From positions 1 through 8,176 of the forward strand of contig JAGQIY010001026.1 of NCBI GenBank assembly GCA_020430865.1: a stretch of 8,176 nt of DNA, given 5' to 3'. Origin of the DNA: Myxococcales bacterium (lineage in GTDB: Bacteria; Myxococcota; Polyangia; Polyangiales; Polyangiaceae). Under the pieces are notes generated by a model. It worked only from the letters and a program-made list of their open reading frames with translations. It ran no database searches and was not told the DNA's origin. A program made the translations under genes and the position numbers. Shown piece after piece: positions 1 through 7,160 of the stretch (positions are counted from its first letter, which is position 1; each line of letters starts with the position of its first letter).

Positions 1-169
1 CGCCTTCGGGCAGGAGAACCGCACGCTGTCCGAGTACATCGACTGGGCGGTGGACCAGGCCCGGCGCATGAACGAGATCGACCTCGAGGTCGAGGGCGAG
101 ACCGACGACGAGAAGGCGCAGTCCCTGGTGCGCGCGATGCTCGCGGCGGGGCTGGCTGAGAAGCTGTGA
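1..169 (+). CDS. 3' end of an unrecognised protein (partial)
   Basis: An open frame enters from the left edge (codons in phase with base 2) and ends at TGA 167-169, giving the last 55 residues of a protein. The tail is rich in acidic and small residues: it holds [17 protein letters not shown], then an acidic stretch ([10 protein letters not shown]), and ends in a probable amphipathic helix ([15 protein letters not shown]). Third positions are strongly G/C, as in the clear genes of the window, which supports real coding. It is the only plus-strand gene here and it converges on the minus-strand operon with just 21 bases between the two stop codons, so it is probably not part of that operon. I see no catalytic motif and do not recognise the family. 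Confidence 0.6.
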   Translation, partial: AFGQENRTLSEYIDWAVDQARRMNEIDLEVEGETDDEKAQSLVRAMLAAGLAEKL

Positions 170-190
170 GCGGCGACGAGCTCCGAGATG

Positions 191-865
191 TCACCCGGGG
201 CGGGCGATGGCTCGCAGGCGCTCCGCCCAGTCGAGGTGCTTGACGTGCGCGAAGTAGGTGCGCCCCGTCACCGAGTCGAAGTCGGCCTCGGTCCAGATCT
301 GGACGGCGCGGTCGCCCCACCAGAACTCGTCGCGGTCCTCGATGTCGTCGGGTAGGACGCTCGCCCAGAGGAGCTCATCGTTGGGCTCGGACACTTCGGC
401 GTCGAAGCTGCGCTCCATCTCGGTGAGCCATCGGTGCGATGCGTAGTAGACGCCGCAGTTCACCGTCGCCCAGTACCCAGGGATGCGCACGAACTTCGGG
501 GTGCCTCCGCGACGGCAGTCCTCCCAGAAGGCGTCGTCAGGCGGACGCAGCAGCACCGTGTCCCAGTCGACCCAGAGGAACTCCCCGAACTCACGGAGCG
601 CCCAGAGGCACATCCAGTGCTTCATCTTGTGCGCCGTGTCCCGCTGGATCGCTGACGGCGCGTCGTCGAACACCCGGTGCACTCGGAGCCCGAAGGACTC
701 GAGCTGCTCCACCGAAGCTCGATCGCCTGCGAGCACGAGCAGGGCGTCGCGGTAGCTCGGGTTGACGCGGAGGCTGGCCGGGATCTCCTGCAGCGTGATC
801 TTGGGCGGGTGCGTGACGCCGCCGCGCGTGTAGGGGTAGAGGCCGGCGATCATGGGAATCGACAT
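191..865 (-). CDS. small GT-A-like glycosyltransferase
   Basis: A 224-residue protein, probably a cytoplasmic sugar transferase using a nucleotide sugar. What is seen: [13 protein letters not shown] at about 97-108 carries a DXD motif (D100, D102) at the end of a hydrophobic strand, the metal/nucleotide-sugar site of GT-A folds; HKMKHW at 79-84 and NCGVYYA at 136-142 resemble the conserved substrate-side segments of the GT8-like and capsular transferases; HVKH at 207-210 near the C-terminus may give the second metal ligand. There is no signal peptide or membrane segment, and it is short for the family, essentially one catalytic domain. The open frame runs on upstream to 1135, but the ATG at 865 is preferred because GGAGGAGG stands 4 nt before it and because the upstream part is a low-complexity Arg/Ala/Gly shadow of the neighbouring gene. 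It overlaps the end of the phosphatase-NTase gene by 16 nt and is the last gene of the operon. The exact family, donor and acceptor cannot be read from the sequence. Confidence 0.8.
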   Translation of the reverse strand: MSIPMIAGLYPYTRGGVTHPPKITLQEIPASLRVNPSYRDALLVLAGDRASVEQLESFGLRVHRVFDDAPSAIQRDTAHKMKHWMCLWALREFGEFLWVDWDTVLLRPPDDAFWEDCRRGGTPKFVRIPGYWATVNCGVYYASHRWLTEMERSFDAEVSEPNDELLWASVLPDDIEDRDEFWWGDRAVQIWTEADFDSVTGRTYFAHVKHLDWAERLRAIARPG

Positions 866-2166
866 GCGACCTCCTCCATGATGCCGAAGCCGCCGGCCCC
901 GGTCCGCTGGTACCGCTCGATCAGCCCCGCGCGCAGCTCGGCGTCTTGAGCCTCGAACACGCGCCACACTTCGGCCTCCTCGTCGGCGGGCACCGAGAAG
1001 GACAGCTCCTCCGCGTATCGGCGCATCCGCTCCAGCGTCGTCAGCACGTACTTCCAGTTCACCAGGGGCTTGAGCAGCCGGACCTCGCGCCGACGCACCG
1101 ACTCGAGCGCGAGCGGATGCACCATCACGGACCACTCGCCGTTGGGTCGGTGTTCGACGCCCACGGCGGAGAGACCGACATCGAAGCGCGCCAGCCTCTC
1201 GGACAGCGTGTCAGGCTCGGTCTTGTAGGGGACCTCGACCACGCGCCCGGCGACCTCGAAAGCATCAGCGAAGGGTCGCGCACCGGCAGGTCGAGCGCCC
1301 CGATCTCGCAGCGCCGCGAGGAGCAGATCGCGGTCGTGCTCGGAAGGCGCCCAGAGATCCAGGTCCCTCGGGGAACGACCGGTGAGCAGCGACTTGAAGG
1401 CGCCGCCCGCCAAGAAGAAGCGCGCGCCAGAGGCCAGCCCCACCGTCGCCGCGATCTCACGCCGCGCGAACTCGGCGACGTCGTCCTCGGCCAGGTCGCA
1501 GAGCGGACCCGGGCGGATCGCCATGTCGTCCCGGTAGGCGGCGTGAACGCCGTCTTCCGAGGGCCAGAAGAAGGCCCCCTCCAGGTACCAGGGCCAGTCG
1601 TCGAGGCCGAGTGGCCTGCCAAGGAGGCGCGCAGCGGTGGCGGTCACGAGCGAGTCGTGCGTCACGAACACGTGCACGCCTGGGCGGCTCGCGGCCTCGC
1701 CGAACATCGACTGGACGAGGAAGCGCGCGGCCTCGTCGGGGCGCGCCATGCCCGAGAGCGCGGTCGTCTCGATGACGAGGTGTCGCATCACGCCCTCGTG
1801 GCCGAGCCGCTCCCAGTTCGCCCACGCGCGTCGTCCGTCGAGGACGAACACGCCGGGGTCGCCGAGGAGCCGATTGGGAACGACTGGGAGGGGAACACCG
1901 GCTCCTTCCGCCAGGGCCTCCGCGGTCTGGACGCAGCGCAAGAGCGGGCTCGCGTGGAGCGTACGGAGCCGGCTACCGAGGAGGCCCCCCAGCTCGAGCG
2001 CGAGCCGGCGCCCGACGTCGGTGATCGGGAGGACGTAGCCCGCATCACCTGGCGGCAAGTCGTCACGGACGCTGTGCCGAAGCAGCACGACGACGGCGCG
2101 GTCGGTCGGCGCTCGCTCGAGGAGGCGCTGCACCGAGGGAGGGATCCGCCACTGCACCGCCGTCAT
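850..2166 (-). CDS. histidine phosphatase fused to Pol-beta-type nucleotidyltransferase
   Basis: A 438-residue two-domain protein. Residues about 20-215 look like a histidine phosphatase (phosphoglycerate-mutase superfamily): VVVLLRHSVRD holds the RH core (R30, H31 as phospho-acceptor; the usual RHG is RHS here), SPLLRCVQTAE supplies the second Arg (R77), and FVTHDS supplies the second His (H170). Residues about 240-340 look like a minimal nucleotidyltransferase of the Pol-beta/CCA-adding type: LAGGAFKSLLTG has the GG pair (254-255), RDLDLW the two metal-binding acids (D268, D270), VVEV a possible third acid (E311), and RLARFDVGLSAVGVE the strand following it. The C-terminal 90 residues are helical and unassigned. 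The start at 2166 is chosen because ATGA there overlaps the methyltransferase stop by 4 nt; a further 48 upstream codons are open but are low-complexity Arg/Ala. The substrate is unknown; a phosphorylated or nucleotide-linked intermediate made by neighbouring enzymes is plausible. The domain calls are sound, the joint role is inference. Confidence 0.82.
   Translation of the reverse strand: MTAVQWRIPPSVQRLLERAPTDRAVVVLLRHSVRDDLPPGDAGYVLPITDVGRRLALELGGLLGSRLRTLHASPLLRCVQTAEALAEGAGVPLPVVPNRLLGDPGVFVLDGRRAWANWERLGHEGVMRHLVIETTALSGMARPDEAARFLVQSMFGEAASRPGVHVFVTHDSLVTATAARLLGRPLGLDDWPWYLEGAFFWPSEDGVHAAYRDDMAIRPGPLCDLAEDDVAEFARREIAATVGLASGARFFLAGGAFKSLLTGRSPRDLDLWAPSEHDRDLLLAALRDRGARPAGARPFADAFEVAGRVVEVPYKTEPDTLSERLARFDVGLSAVGVEHRPNGEWSVMVHPLALESVRRREVRLLKPLVNWKYVLTTLERMRRYAEELSFSVPADEEAEVWRVFEAQDAELRAGLIERYQRTGAGGFGIMEEVACRFP
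870..877 (-). promoter_or_regulatory. ribosome binding site of the terminal glycosyltransferase
   Basis: The minus strand reads GGAGGAGG, then TCGC, then ATG (865-863). This near-perfect Shine-Dalgarno lies inside the last codons of the upstream phosphatase-NTase gene and decides the start of the glycosyltransferase against the 90-residue N-terminal extension that is also open in this frame. Confidence 0.8.
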
Positions 2167-3824
2167 GACGCCACCCCCACGATGAGCGACGGGAGCGCGG
2201 GTAGCTTCCGCACCGCGGCGAGCTCGAACCCGGCGGCAGAGAACAGTCGCCCGAAGTGCTCCGCCGAGCGCTCGCGCCCACCCGTTGCCATGAGCAGGTG
2301 CAGATCGCACAGCGCGCCAGCGACGCTCTCGTCGGGGACCAGCATCTCCACGACGTAGAGGCGCCCACCGCGGGAGAGCGCGGCCCGTGCGTGGCGGAGA
2401 ATCACCAGCGCCTCGGCGTCATCCCAGTCGTGGAGCACCCGCGACAACACCACGGCATCCGACTCGATCCCCCACGGCTCGAACAGGCTCCCGCTGCGCC
2501 AGCGCATCATCGAGCCCGGCGGTGCCATCGCGACCACCTCTGGACGCTCGAGGATGGTCACCTCAGCGGAAGGGTGGGCGTCGATGATCCGCTGCGCCAA
2601 GACGCCGAGCCCGCCTCCCGCATCGATCACGCGCTCGTCGCCGCGCAGCTCGAGGGCGCGACAGACCTCGGCGTAGTCGTGCCGCGCATAGCTTCGCAGC
2701 ATGCGGTGATGGCCAACACGACGAGTTTCGTCGCGCGCGACCTCACCGAACACATCGGGGCGGGTCCAGGTCGTGTTCTGTCGGAGGGCTTCTGGCAGGC
2801 GGGCCCACATCGCCGTGAACGGGCCCGCGTACTCCACGGCGGCGTCGGCCAACGTGAGTGCGTGATCGGTCTGAAGCAGCTCACCTCGCTCCGTGAGGGT
2901 CCACTGGTCGCCTTGCCGAGCCGCGAGCCTCAGCTCACCGAGCGCTCGCAGGAGCCGCCGGGCGCCGTCGGAGTGGAGCCCGCACCTCTCGGCGACCTCC
3001 TCGTCCGTCGCCGGCAGCACCTCGATGACACCGAGCTCGACGGCGGCGCCGATGGCCTGGGTTCGCCAGAAGCCCACCATGTCTCCGGAGAGGCTGGCGA
3101 ACTCCGAGCGTCGTGCGGGTCGCAGCTCGACTACGGTTTCGCCGGTCTCGTTGATGACCTCGAGCGCCCCATCGAAGCGCTCGACCCGCGCCTGGCCGTT
3201 GTAGAACGGCTCAACGGCCTGAAAGCGTCGCGCGTACGCTGGCCGCCCCTGCAGGCCGACGTGCATCCAGCCGTCCTCGTCGCGGGCGCGTGCGAAGCCC
3301 TTGTGGAACACGTCGAGGTCGACGAACCACCGCTCGTGCAACAACGAGCCATCGAGCCGGACGTGGGTGGAGTGCCCGTCATCCGCCTGCACGACGGCGA
3401 CTCCGTCGCGATAGTCGCCCGCGTAGCGCCATCGGGCACGGTACGCATCCTCGCCCCGCGGCGTGATGTGGAAGTACGCGCCGTCATGGTCACGAACGGC
3501 GCAGCGCCCGTGCTGGAAGTTGCCGCACCAGGCGTGGCGGCGCGGGTAGGCGTCGCTCCCGTCGGTCGTCACGTGATGCCAACCGTCCACCGCCACCACG
3601 GCGGCCAGCCCCTCGTAGTAGCCGAAGGTGCGGAGAAAGCGGCGGTCGTAGGCTGCGGAGCCGTCGCTTCGCACGTGCCACGCTCGACCGCCGCGGAGCA
3701 CCGGGGCCAACCCCGGGGCGTGGAACTTCAGAACCTCATCGAAGCGCTCGACGTAGGCGGGCTGGCCGTGTTCGTCGAGATGGTGGGTCCCGCAAGACGA
3801 GACTTGGAGATTGCGCCAGCTCAT
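2163..3824 (-). CDS. WG-like repeat domain fused to SAM-dependent O-methyltransferase
   Basis: A 553-residue fusion. Residues about 22-231 are six tandem units of 34-35 residues, marked by an aromatic anchor at Y24, Y59, Y93, Y128, H163 and Y197 and by ends such as DGWHHVTTDGS and DGWMHVGLQGR; this is the pattern of WG (KWG) repeats, which are thought to bind ligands or proteins. Residues about 245-345 form a helical, winged-helix-like dimerisation region of the Methyltransf_2 (acetylserotonin/caffeate O-methyltransferase) type, starting with GFWRTQAIGAAVELGVIEVL. Residues about 390-550 are the Rossmann methyltransferase: VIDAGGGLGVLA (399-410) binds SAM, and VLHDWDDAEAL (463-473) has the catalytic-base His (H465) of this family. 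Catalytic features are intact, so methylation of a hydroxyl is likely. GGAGGT stands 5 nt before the ATG, and ATGA overlaps the radical SAM gene's stop. The repeats may hold the substrate (inference). No signal peptide is seen, so it should act in the cytoplasm. Confidence 0.88.
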   Translation of the reverse strand: MSWRNLQVSSCGTHHLDEHGQPAYVERFDEVLKFHAPGLAPVLRGGRAWHVRSDGSAAYDRRFLRTFGYYEGLAAVVAVDGWHHVTTDGSDAYPRRHAWCGNFQHGRCAVRDHDGAYFHITPRGEDAYRARWRYAGDYRDGVAVVQADDGHSTHVRLDGSLLHERWFVDLDVFHKGFARARDEDGWMHVGLQGRPAYARRFQAVEPFYNGQARVERFDGALEVINETGETVVELRPARRSEFASLSGDMVGFWRTQAIGAAVELGVIEVLPATDEEVAERCGLHSDGARRLLRALGELRLAARQGDQWTLTERGELLQTDHALTLADAAVEYAGPFTAMWARLPEALRQNTTWTRPDVFGEVARDETRRVGHHRMLRSYARHDYAEVCRALELRGDERVIDAGGGLGVLAQRIIDAHPSAEVTILERPEVVAMAPPGSMMRWRSGSLFEPWGIESDAVVLSRVLHDWDDAEALVILRHARAALSRGGRLYVVEMLVPDESVAGALCDLHLLMATGGRERSAEHFGRLFSAAGFELAAVRKLPALPSLIVGVAS

Positions 3825-6172
3825 GCCTCACCTCCGGTCGGCTTGCGCATGTTGCAGCTGAGGCAGAGCGCGCGGTTGCGGTACGTGGCCACGAGCTCGC
3901 GGTAGGCCTCGCCGTTCCAGATCTCCATGAGGCTCTGCGCGGCGAGGTCACCGAACTCTCCAAGGCTCCGGCGCTGCGCATCGGGGGCGCAGCACGGGTC
4001 GAACCGCCCGACTGCGCTCACCCATGCTTCCTGCCCGAGGAAGGGGCACGGTCCGCCGGGCGCCAGGTCTTCCGTCGCCGAGGCGTCCAGCATGAAGACG
4101 TTCTCGAGCAGCAGGTGCTTCCCGTTCGGCAGGGTCCGCTCGGCGGCCGCCTCTCGAGCCTCGAGGACAGCCTGGTTCCAGCGCACGATCGCCTCGGGGC
4201 TGCGCCTCATCGACTGCTCGCGGATCTCGTCGAAGTGGGCCCAGAGGTGGTGCCCCTTCACCCGGTCCACGCCGAGGTCGATCGCGAGTCGCACCATGTC
4301 GGCCAGCTCAGCCACGTTCGCCTCCAGGAAGGTGAGCTGGAAGGTGACCCGGCAGCGATTCCCTCCGGTCTCGGCGTGGGCGTCACGCACCGCGATGAAG
4401 GCGCGGACGTTCTCCACCACCTTCTCCCATCGGCTCCCGAGCATGATGGCCTCGTGGGTCGCTTTGGTCGCACCGTTCCACGAGATCTTCACGTCCGAAG
4501 TGACAGGAACGATCCGCTCCGCCCATGCCGTGGCACCAAGTCGGGGGAAGGTGCCGTTCGTCGTCAGGTTCAGTTTGACCCCGTAGCGCTCGCACAGGTG
4601 GAGGATGCCCTCGAAGTGCTCGTACAGAAGCGGCTCGCCCATCGTCGAGGGAATCACCTCGCGCAGCCCGTGAGGCGCCGCCTCCGCGATGACGCGCTCG
4701 ATCATCTCGAACGGCATGAGGCGTCGCGGCTTCCCGTCTTGCTTTCGGCGGATCTGAAGCGGGCTGTGCGGCGAGTGCTCCTCGCACATCACGCAACGCA
4801 GGTTGCAGGTGTCCGGGTTCGTGTCGAACGTGACGCGCCAAGGCCCTGCGTGTCGAACCACGCGCGCTGAGGCACGCCGCGCGAGCACACGCTCATACAG
4901 CGCCTCGACATCGCGGGCGTGCTCCTCGACCGCCGGGATATCCCCCGAGTCGCTGAGCAGGTACCCGCGATCGCCGAGCCGCGCTGCCAGCCCAGGGTCG
5001 ACGACGAGGCGCTGCATCTGCCCGGCGAGCGCCTCGACCGACCGGTGCTCGAAGAGCAAGCCGTTGACCTCGTGGTGGACGTACTCCGCCATCCCCCCGA
5101 CGTTGGCGGTGACGACGGGGACGCGGGCCTGCTGTGCCTCGTGGATCACGAGCGGCGAGTTCTCGACCCACACCGAGGGCACGACGATCGCATCGCATCG
5201 GTCGAACACGTCGCGGACGATCTCCTGGTTCTTGTACTCAGGGAGCCACTCGACCCGGCCCGCCACGTCCGAGGGGAGCGAGGCTGCGATCCGCTGAAGC
5301 GCGTCGGTGTCCTGGCCTCGGGGCCGGCCCCAGATGCGAAGTCGCACCTCACCGCGGAGCAAGCCGAAGGCGCGGATGAGATCGTGGATGCCCTTCGCCG
5401 GGATGTGCGTACCGATGTAGCCGAACGTGAAGGGTTCGCCCGCGACGCGACGACGCCCGGCCATTCGCTCCCGCGCGAACCCGTAGTCGAGGTAGACGAG
5501 CTTGCGCTCGGGCAGCCCGAACTCGTCACGGAAGCGATCGTGGAGGTAGCGCGCGGGCGCGACGAAGACGTCCACGAGCTCTGCCATGTCGCGGACGTGC
5601 CGCATGCGCCGCGCGACCCAGTCGGTCCAGTGGGCGACGTCGCGGTCGACCTCATCTGGCGCTCCGCTGAAGTAGCGGGCGTAGCAGCGTTCGGCGCACT
5701 TGCGGTCTTCCTGGCCGTCGCATGCCGCCCAGAGGTTGCTCGGATCCTCGGGGAACATCTGCATGAACTGCCCACGCGGGCACATCAGCCAGTAGTCGTG
5801 GAGCGTGAAGACGATCGGGATCTCGCGGAGAGCGGCTTCTCGCAGGAGCGACGTCGAGAGGTGGTTCAGGTGACCGACGTGGACGACGTCGGGGCTCACG
5901 CGCTCGAGGACCTCGGCGAAGCGCTGGTCAATCCCGCTGGCGCGGTAGCGATCCTTCAAGCGGGGGTTGTTGACCACGTGCACGGTGACGCGAGGGTCGT
6001 CGGCGTCGCGCTCAACGCGCAGCCGGAAGTCCGGGGCGAAGGCGTCCTCCTCCCGCGTGAACACGTGGACCTCGTGGCGCTCGGCGAGCGCGTGGCACAG
6101 CGTCTGGCTGTAGACCTCGGACCCGGCGTTGTAGCGCATCGGGTAGCCGTGGATGACCTTCAGGATCTTCAT
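3821..6172 (-). CDS. GT4-type glycosyltransferase fused to radical SAM/SPASM-like enzyme
   Basis: A 783-residue bifunctional protein. Residues 1-430 are a GT-B glycosyltransferase of family-4 type: GYPMRYNAGSEVYSQTL at the N-terminus, FGYIGTHIPAKGI (250-262) opening the nucleotide-sugar domain, and ENSPLVIHE with the EX7E pair (E337, E345). An insert with C131, C151, C159 and C163 may bind a metal. Residues about 445-783 are a radical SAM enzyme: TCNLRCVMC gives CX3CX2C (C456, C460, C463) for the 4Fe-4S cluster, followed by EEHS; STMGEPLL (509-516) is the GEP motif that binds SAM. The tail has C709-X12-G-X4-C727 plus C728 and CLSC (C770, C773), the first half of a SPASM pattern and a final CX2C, enough for one auxiliary cluster; the later SPASM cysteines are absent. 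AGGAGG stands 7 nt before the ATG. It overlaps both neighbours by ATGA. SPASM-type enzymes often modify peptides, but also sugars and cofactors, so the substrate is open. Confidence 0.9.
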   Translation of the reverse strand: MKILKVIHGYPMRYNAGSEVYSQTLCHALAERHEVHVFTREEDAFAPDFRLRVERDADDPRVTVHVVNNPRLKDRYRASGIDQRFAEVLERVSPDVVHVGHLNHLSTSLLREAALREIPIVFTLHDYWLMCPRGQFMQMFPEDPSNLWAACDGQEDRKCAERCYARYFSGAPDEVDRDVAHWTDWVARRMRHVRDMAELVDVFVAPARYLHDRFRDEFGLPERKLVYLDYGFARERMAGRRRVAGEPFTFGYIGTHIPAKGIHDLIRAFGLLRGEVRLRIWGRPRGQDTDALQRIAASLPSDVAGRVEWLPEYKNQEIVRDVFDRCDAIVVPSVWVENSPLVIHEAQQARVPVVTANVGGMAEYVHHEVNGLLFEHRSVEALAGQMQRLVVDPGLAARLGDRGYLLSDSGDIPAVEEHARDVEALYERVLARRASARVVRHAGPWRVTFDTNPDTCNLRCVMCEEHSPHSPLQIRRKQDGKPRRLMPFEMIERVIAEAAPHGLREVIPSTMGEPLLYEHFEGILHLCERYGVKLNLTTNGTFPRLGATAWAERIVPVTSDVKISWNGATKATHEAIMLGSRWEKVVENVRAFIAVRDAHAETGGNRCRVTFQLTFLEANVAELADMVRLAIDLGVDRVKGHHLWAHFDEIREQSMRRSPEAIVRWNQAVLEAREAAAERTLPNGKHLLLENVFMLDASATEDLAPGGPCPFLGQEAWVSAVGRFDPCCAPDAQRRSLGEFGDLAAQSLMEIWNGEAYRELVATYRNRALCLSCNMRKPTGGEA

Positions 6173-7095
6173 CGCACGACCTCCTGCGCCTCGGCATCGC
6201 GGTGAGCGTCACGGAACGCGTGAACCAGCCGGCCGAGCCCCTCCTCGAGCGGCACGAGCGGCTGCCAGCCGAGCAGAGCCTTGGCCCGCGACGGGTCGCC
6301 GAAGAAGCGCGCGACGTCAAAGTCACGAGGAGCCGCTGATCGGATGGAGGAACCCCTCTGACCGAGCCGAGCGGCAAGCGTCGCGAGTTCTTCGAGCGTC
6401 GTCGGCCGGCCACTCACGAAGTGGATGGGCGGGGGCGGCGGCCCTCCCGCAGAGAGCAACTCGGCCAGGGCGACGAGACCGTGGGTGACGTCATCGATGT
6501 GGGTGAAGTCGAAGGTGTGATCGAGTCCGTCGACCCGTAGCTCGGCTCCGAGGGCGGCGGCTCGGGCGAACGCAGGGACCACTCGGTCGACGTGGTCGGA
6601 CGTCGAGCCGAACACGTTCGACAGCCGGACGGTACAGGCACGGAGGCCGGCGCGCTGCGCCTCCGCGACGAGGAGCTCGCCCTCCACCTTTGAGCGCCCG
6701 TAGACGTTCACGGGACGCAGCGGGGCGTCTTCTGTGGCAGGGAGCACCACGGGTTGTCCGTAGACCTCGCGACTGCTTGCGAAGGCTACCCAGGGCGCAC
6801 GTCCGGACTGCGCCGCGGCCTCGAGCACGTTGCGCAGCCCGCCGACGTTGGTCGCCCAGCAGAGCTCGGGGTCGCGCTCGCCCCAGACCACGCGCGAGAC
6901 GGCGGCCAGGTGGACGATGCCGTCGACGCGCGCGACGGTGTCGTGCACGAGCGCGCGGTCACGGACGTCCCCGTGCGCCTCTCCGCGAGCGCGCAGATCG
7001 AAGCGAACGACGTCGACTCCCTCGGCCAGCAGCGCCGAGGTGAGCGCGGTGCCGACGAGGCCAGACGAGCCGGTGATCAGGATTCGTTGGTTCAT
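6169..7095 (-). CDS. NAD-dependent epimerase/dehydratase (extended SDR)
   Basis: A 308-residue extended short-chain dehydrogenase of usual family length. The N-terminal Rossmann fold has ILITGSSGLVG with G9, G12 and G15 for the dinucleotide, and D33 at the end of strand 2, which favours NAD over NADP. HLAAVS (62-67) is the usual NxAA-like turn; the catalytic set is S107/S108 in FASSREVYG with Y132 and K136 in YGRSK. RLSNVFG (157-163) and FDFTHIDDV (195-203) are the substrate-side motifs of UDP-glucose 4-epimerase/dTDP-sugar enzymes, and ALLGWQP (273-279) closes the fold. It probably interconverts a nucleotide sugar, supplying the glycosyltransferases downstream; the particular sugar cannot be told. 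GGAGGA lies 5 nt before the ATG. Its stop overlaps the start of the fused glycosyltransferase gene by 4 nt, and 65 nt with a hairpin separate it from the small repeat protein upstream. Confidence 0.9.
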   Translation of the reverse strand: MNQRILITGSSGLVGTALTSALLAEGVDVVRFDLRARGEAHGDVRDRALVHDTVARVDGIVHLAAVSRVVWGERDPELCWATNVGGLRNVLEAAAQSGRAPWVAFASSREVYGQPVVLPATEDAPLRPVNVYGRSKVEGELLVAEAQRAGLRACTVRLSNVFGSTSDHVDRVVPAFARAAALGAELRVDGLDHTFDFTHIDDVTHGLVALAELLSAGGPPPPPIHFVSGRPTTLEELATLAARLGQRGSSIRSAAPRDFDVARFFGDPSRAKALLGWQPLVPLEEGLGRLVHAFRDAHRDAEAQEVVR

Positions 7096-7109
7096 CGCGG
7101 TCCTCCAAG

Positions 7110-7153
7110 CGCACCCGCCCCCCTCGGCCTGACGAGCCGAGAGGGGCGGTGCG
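7110..7153 (-). terminator. strong hairpin between the small gene and the enzyme operon (attenuator candidate)
   Basis: The plus strand has GCACCCGCCCCCCTCGGC (7111-7128), a 7-nt loop, then GCCGAGAGGGGCGGTGC (7136-7152), with one more C-G pair outside (7110/7153). On the minus-strand transcript this is an about 18-bp stem with one bulged base and one G-U wobble. No run of U follows; the next bases lead straight into GGAGGA and the epimerase start. It is therefore not a classic full terminator. It may end part of the transcripts or protect the 3' end of the small gene's mRNA, so that the small protein is made in excess over the enzymes. The structure is seen; the role is inference. Confidence 0.6.
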
Positions 7154-7160
7154 GTTCAGG

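Noticed and set aside
866..1135. N-terminal extension of 90 residues on the terminal glycosyltransferase
   Set aside because: Low-complexity Arg/Ala/Gly sequence overlapping the upstream gene in another frame; the internal ATG at 865 has a GGAGGAGG site.
2167..2310. N-terminal extension of 48 residues on the phosphatase-NTase
   Set aside because: Low-complexity, lies inside the methyltransferase gene, and the ATG at 2166 forms the ATGA overlap typical of this operon.
946..2358. Long plus-strand open frame (470 codons) opposite the phosphatase-NTase gene
   Set aside because: Same reason: no motifs, composition typical of an antisense shadow, and no good ribosome binding site seen.
2256..3905. 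Long plus-strand open frame (549 codons) opposite the methyltransferase gene
   Set aside because: Its translation has no recognisable domain, is rich in Arg/Gly/Ala/His, and lies opposite a gene with clear WG repeats and methyltransferase motifs. Long antisense frames are expected in high-GC DNA.
4919..6205. Plus-strand open frame (428 codons) opposite the glycosyltransferase half of the fusion
   Set aside because: Antisense shadow; the minus strand carries intact EX7E and Rossmann motifs and coupled start/stop signals.
7110..7153. Classic Rho-independent terminator ending the operon before the epimerase
   Set aside because: The stem is strong but no U-run follows on the minus strand, so full termination is not supported; kept as an attenuator or stabilising hairpin.
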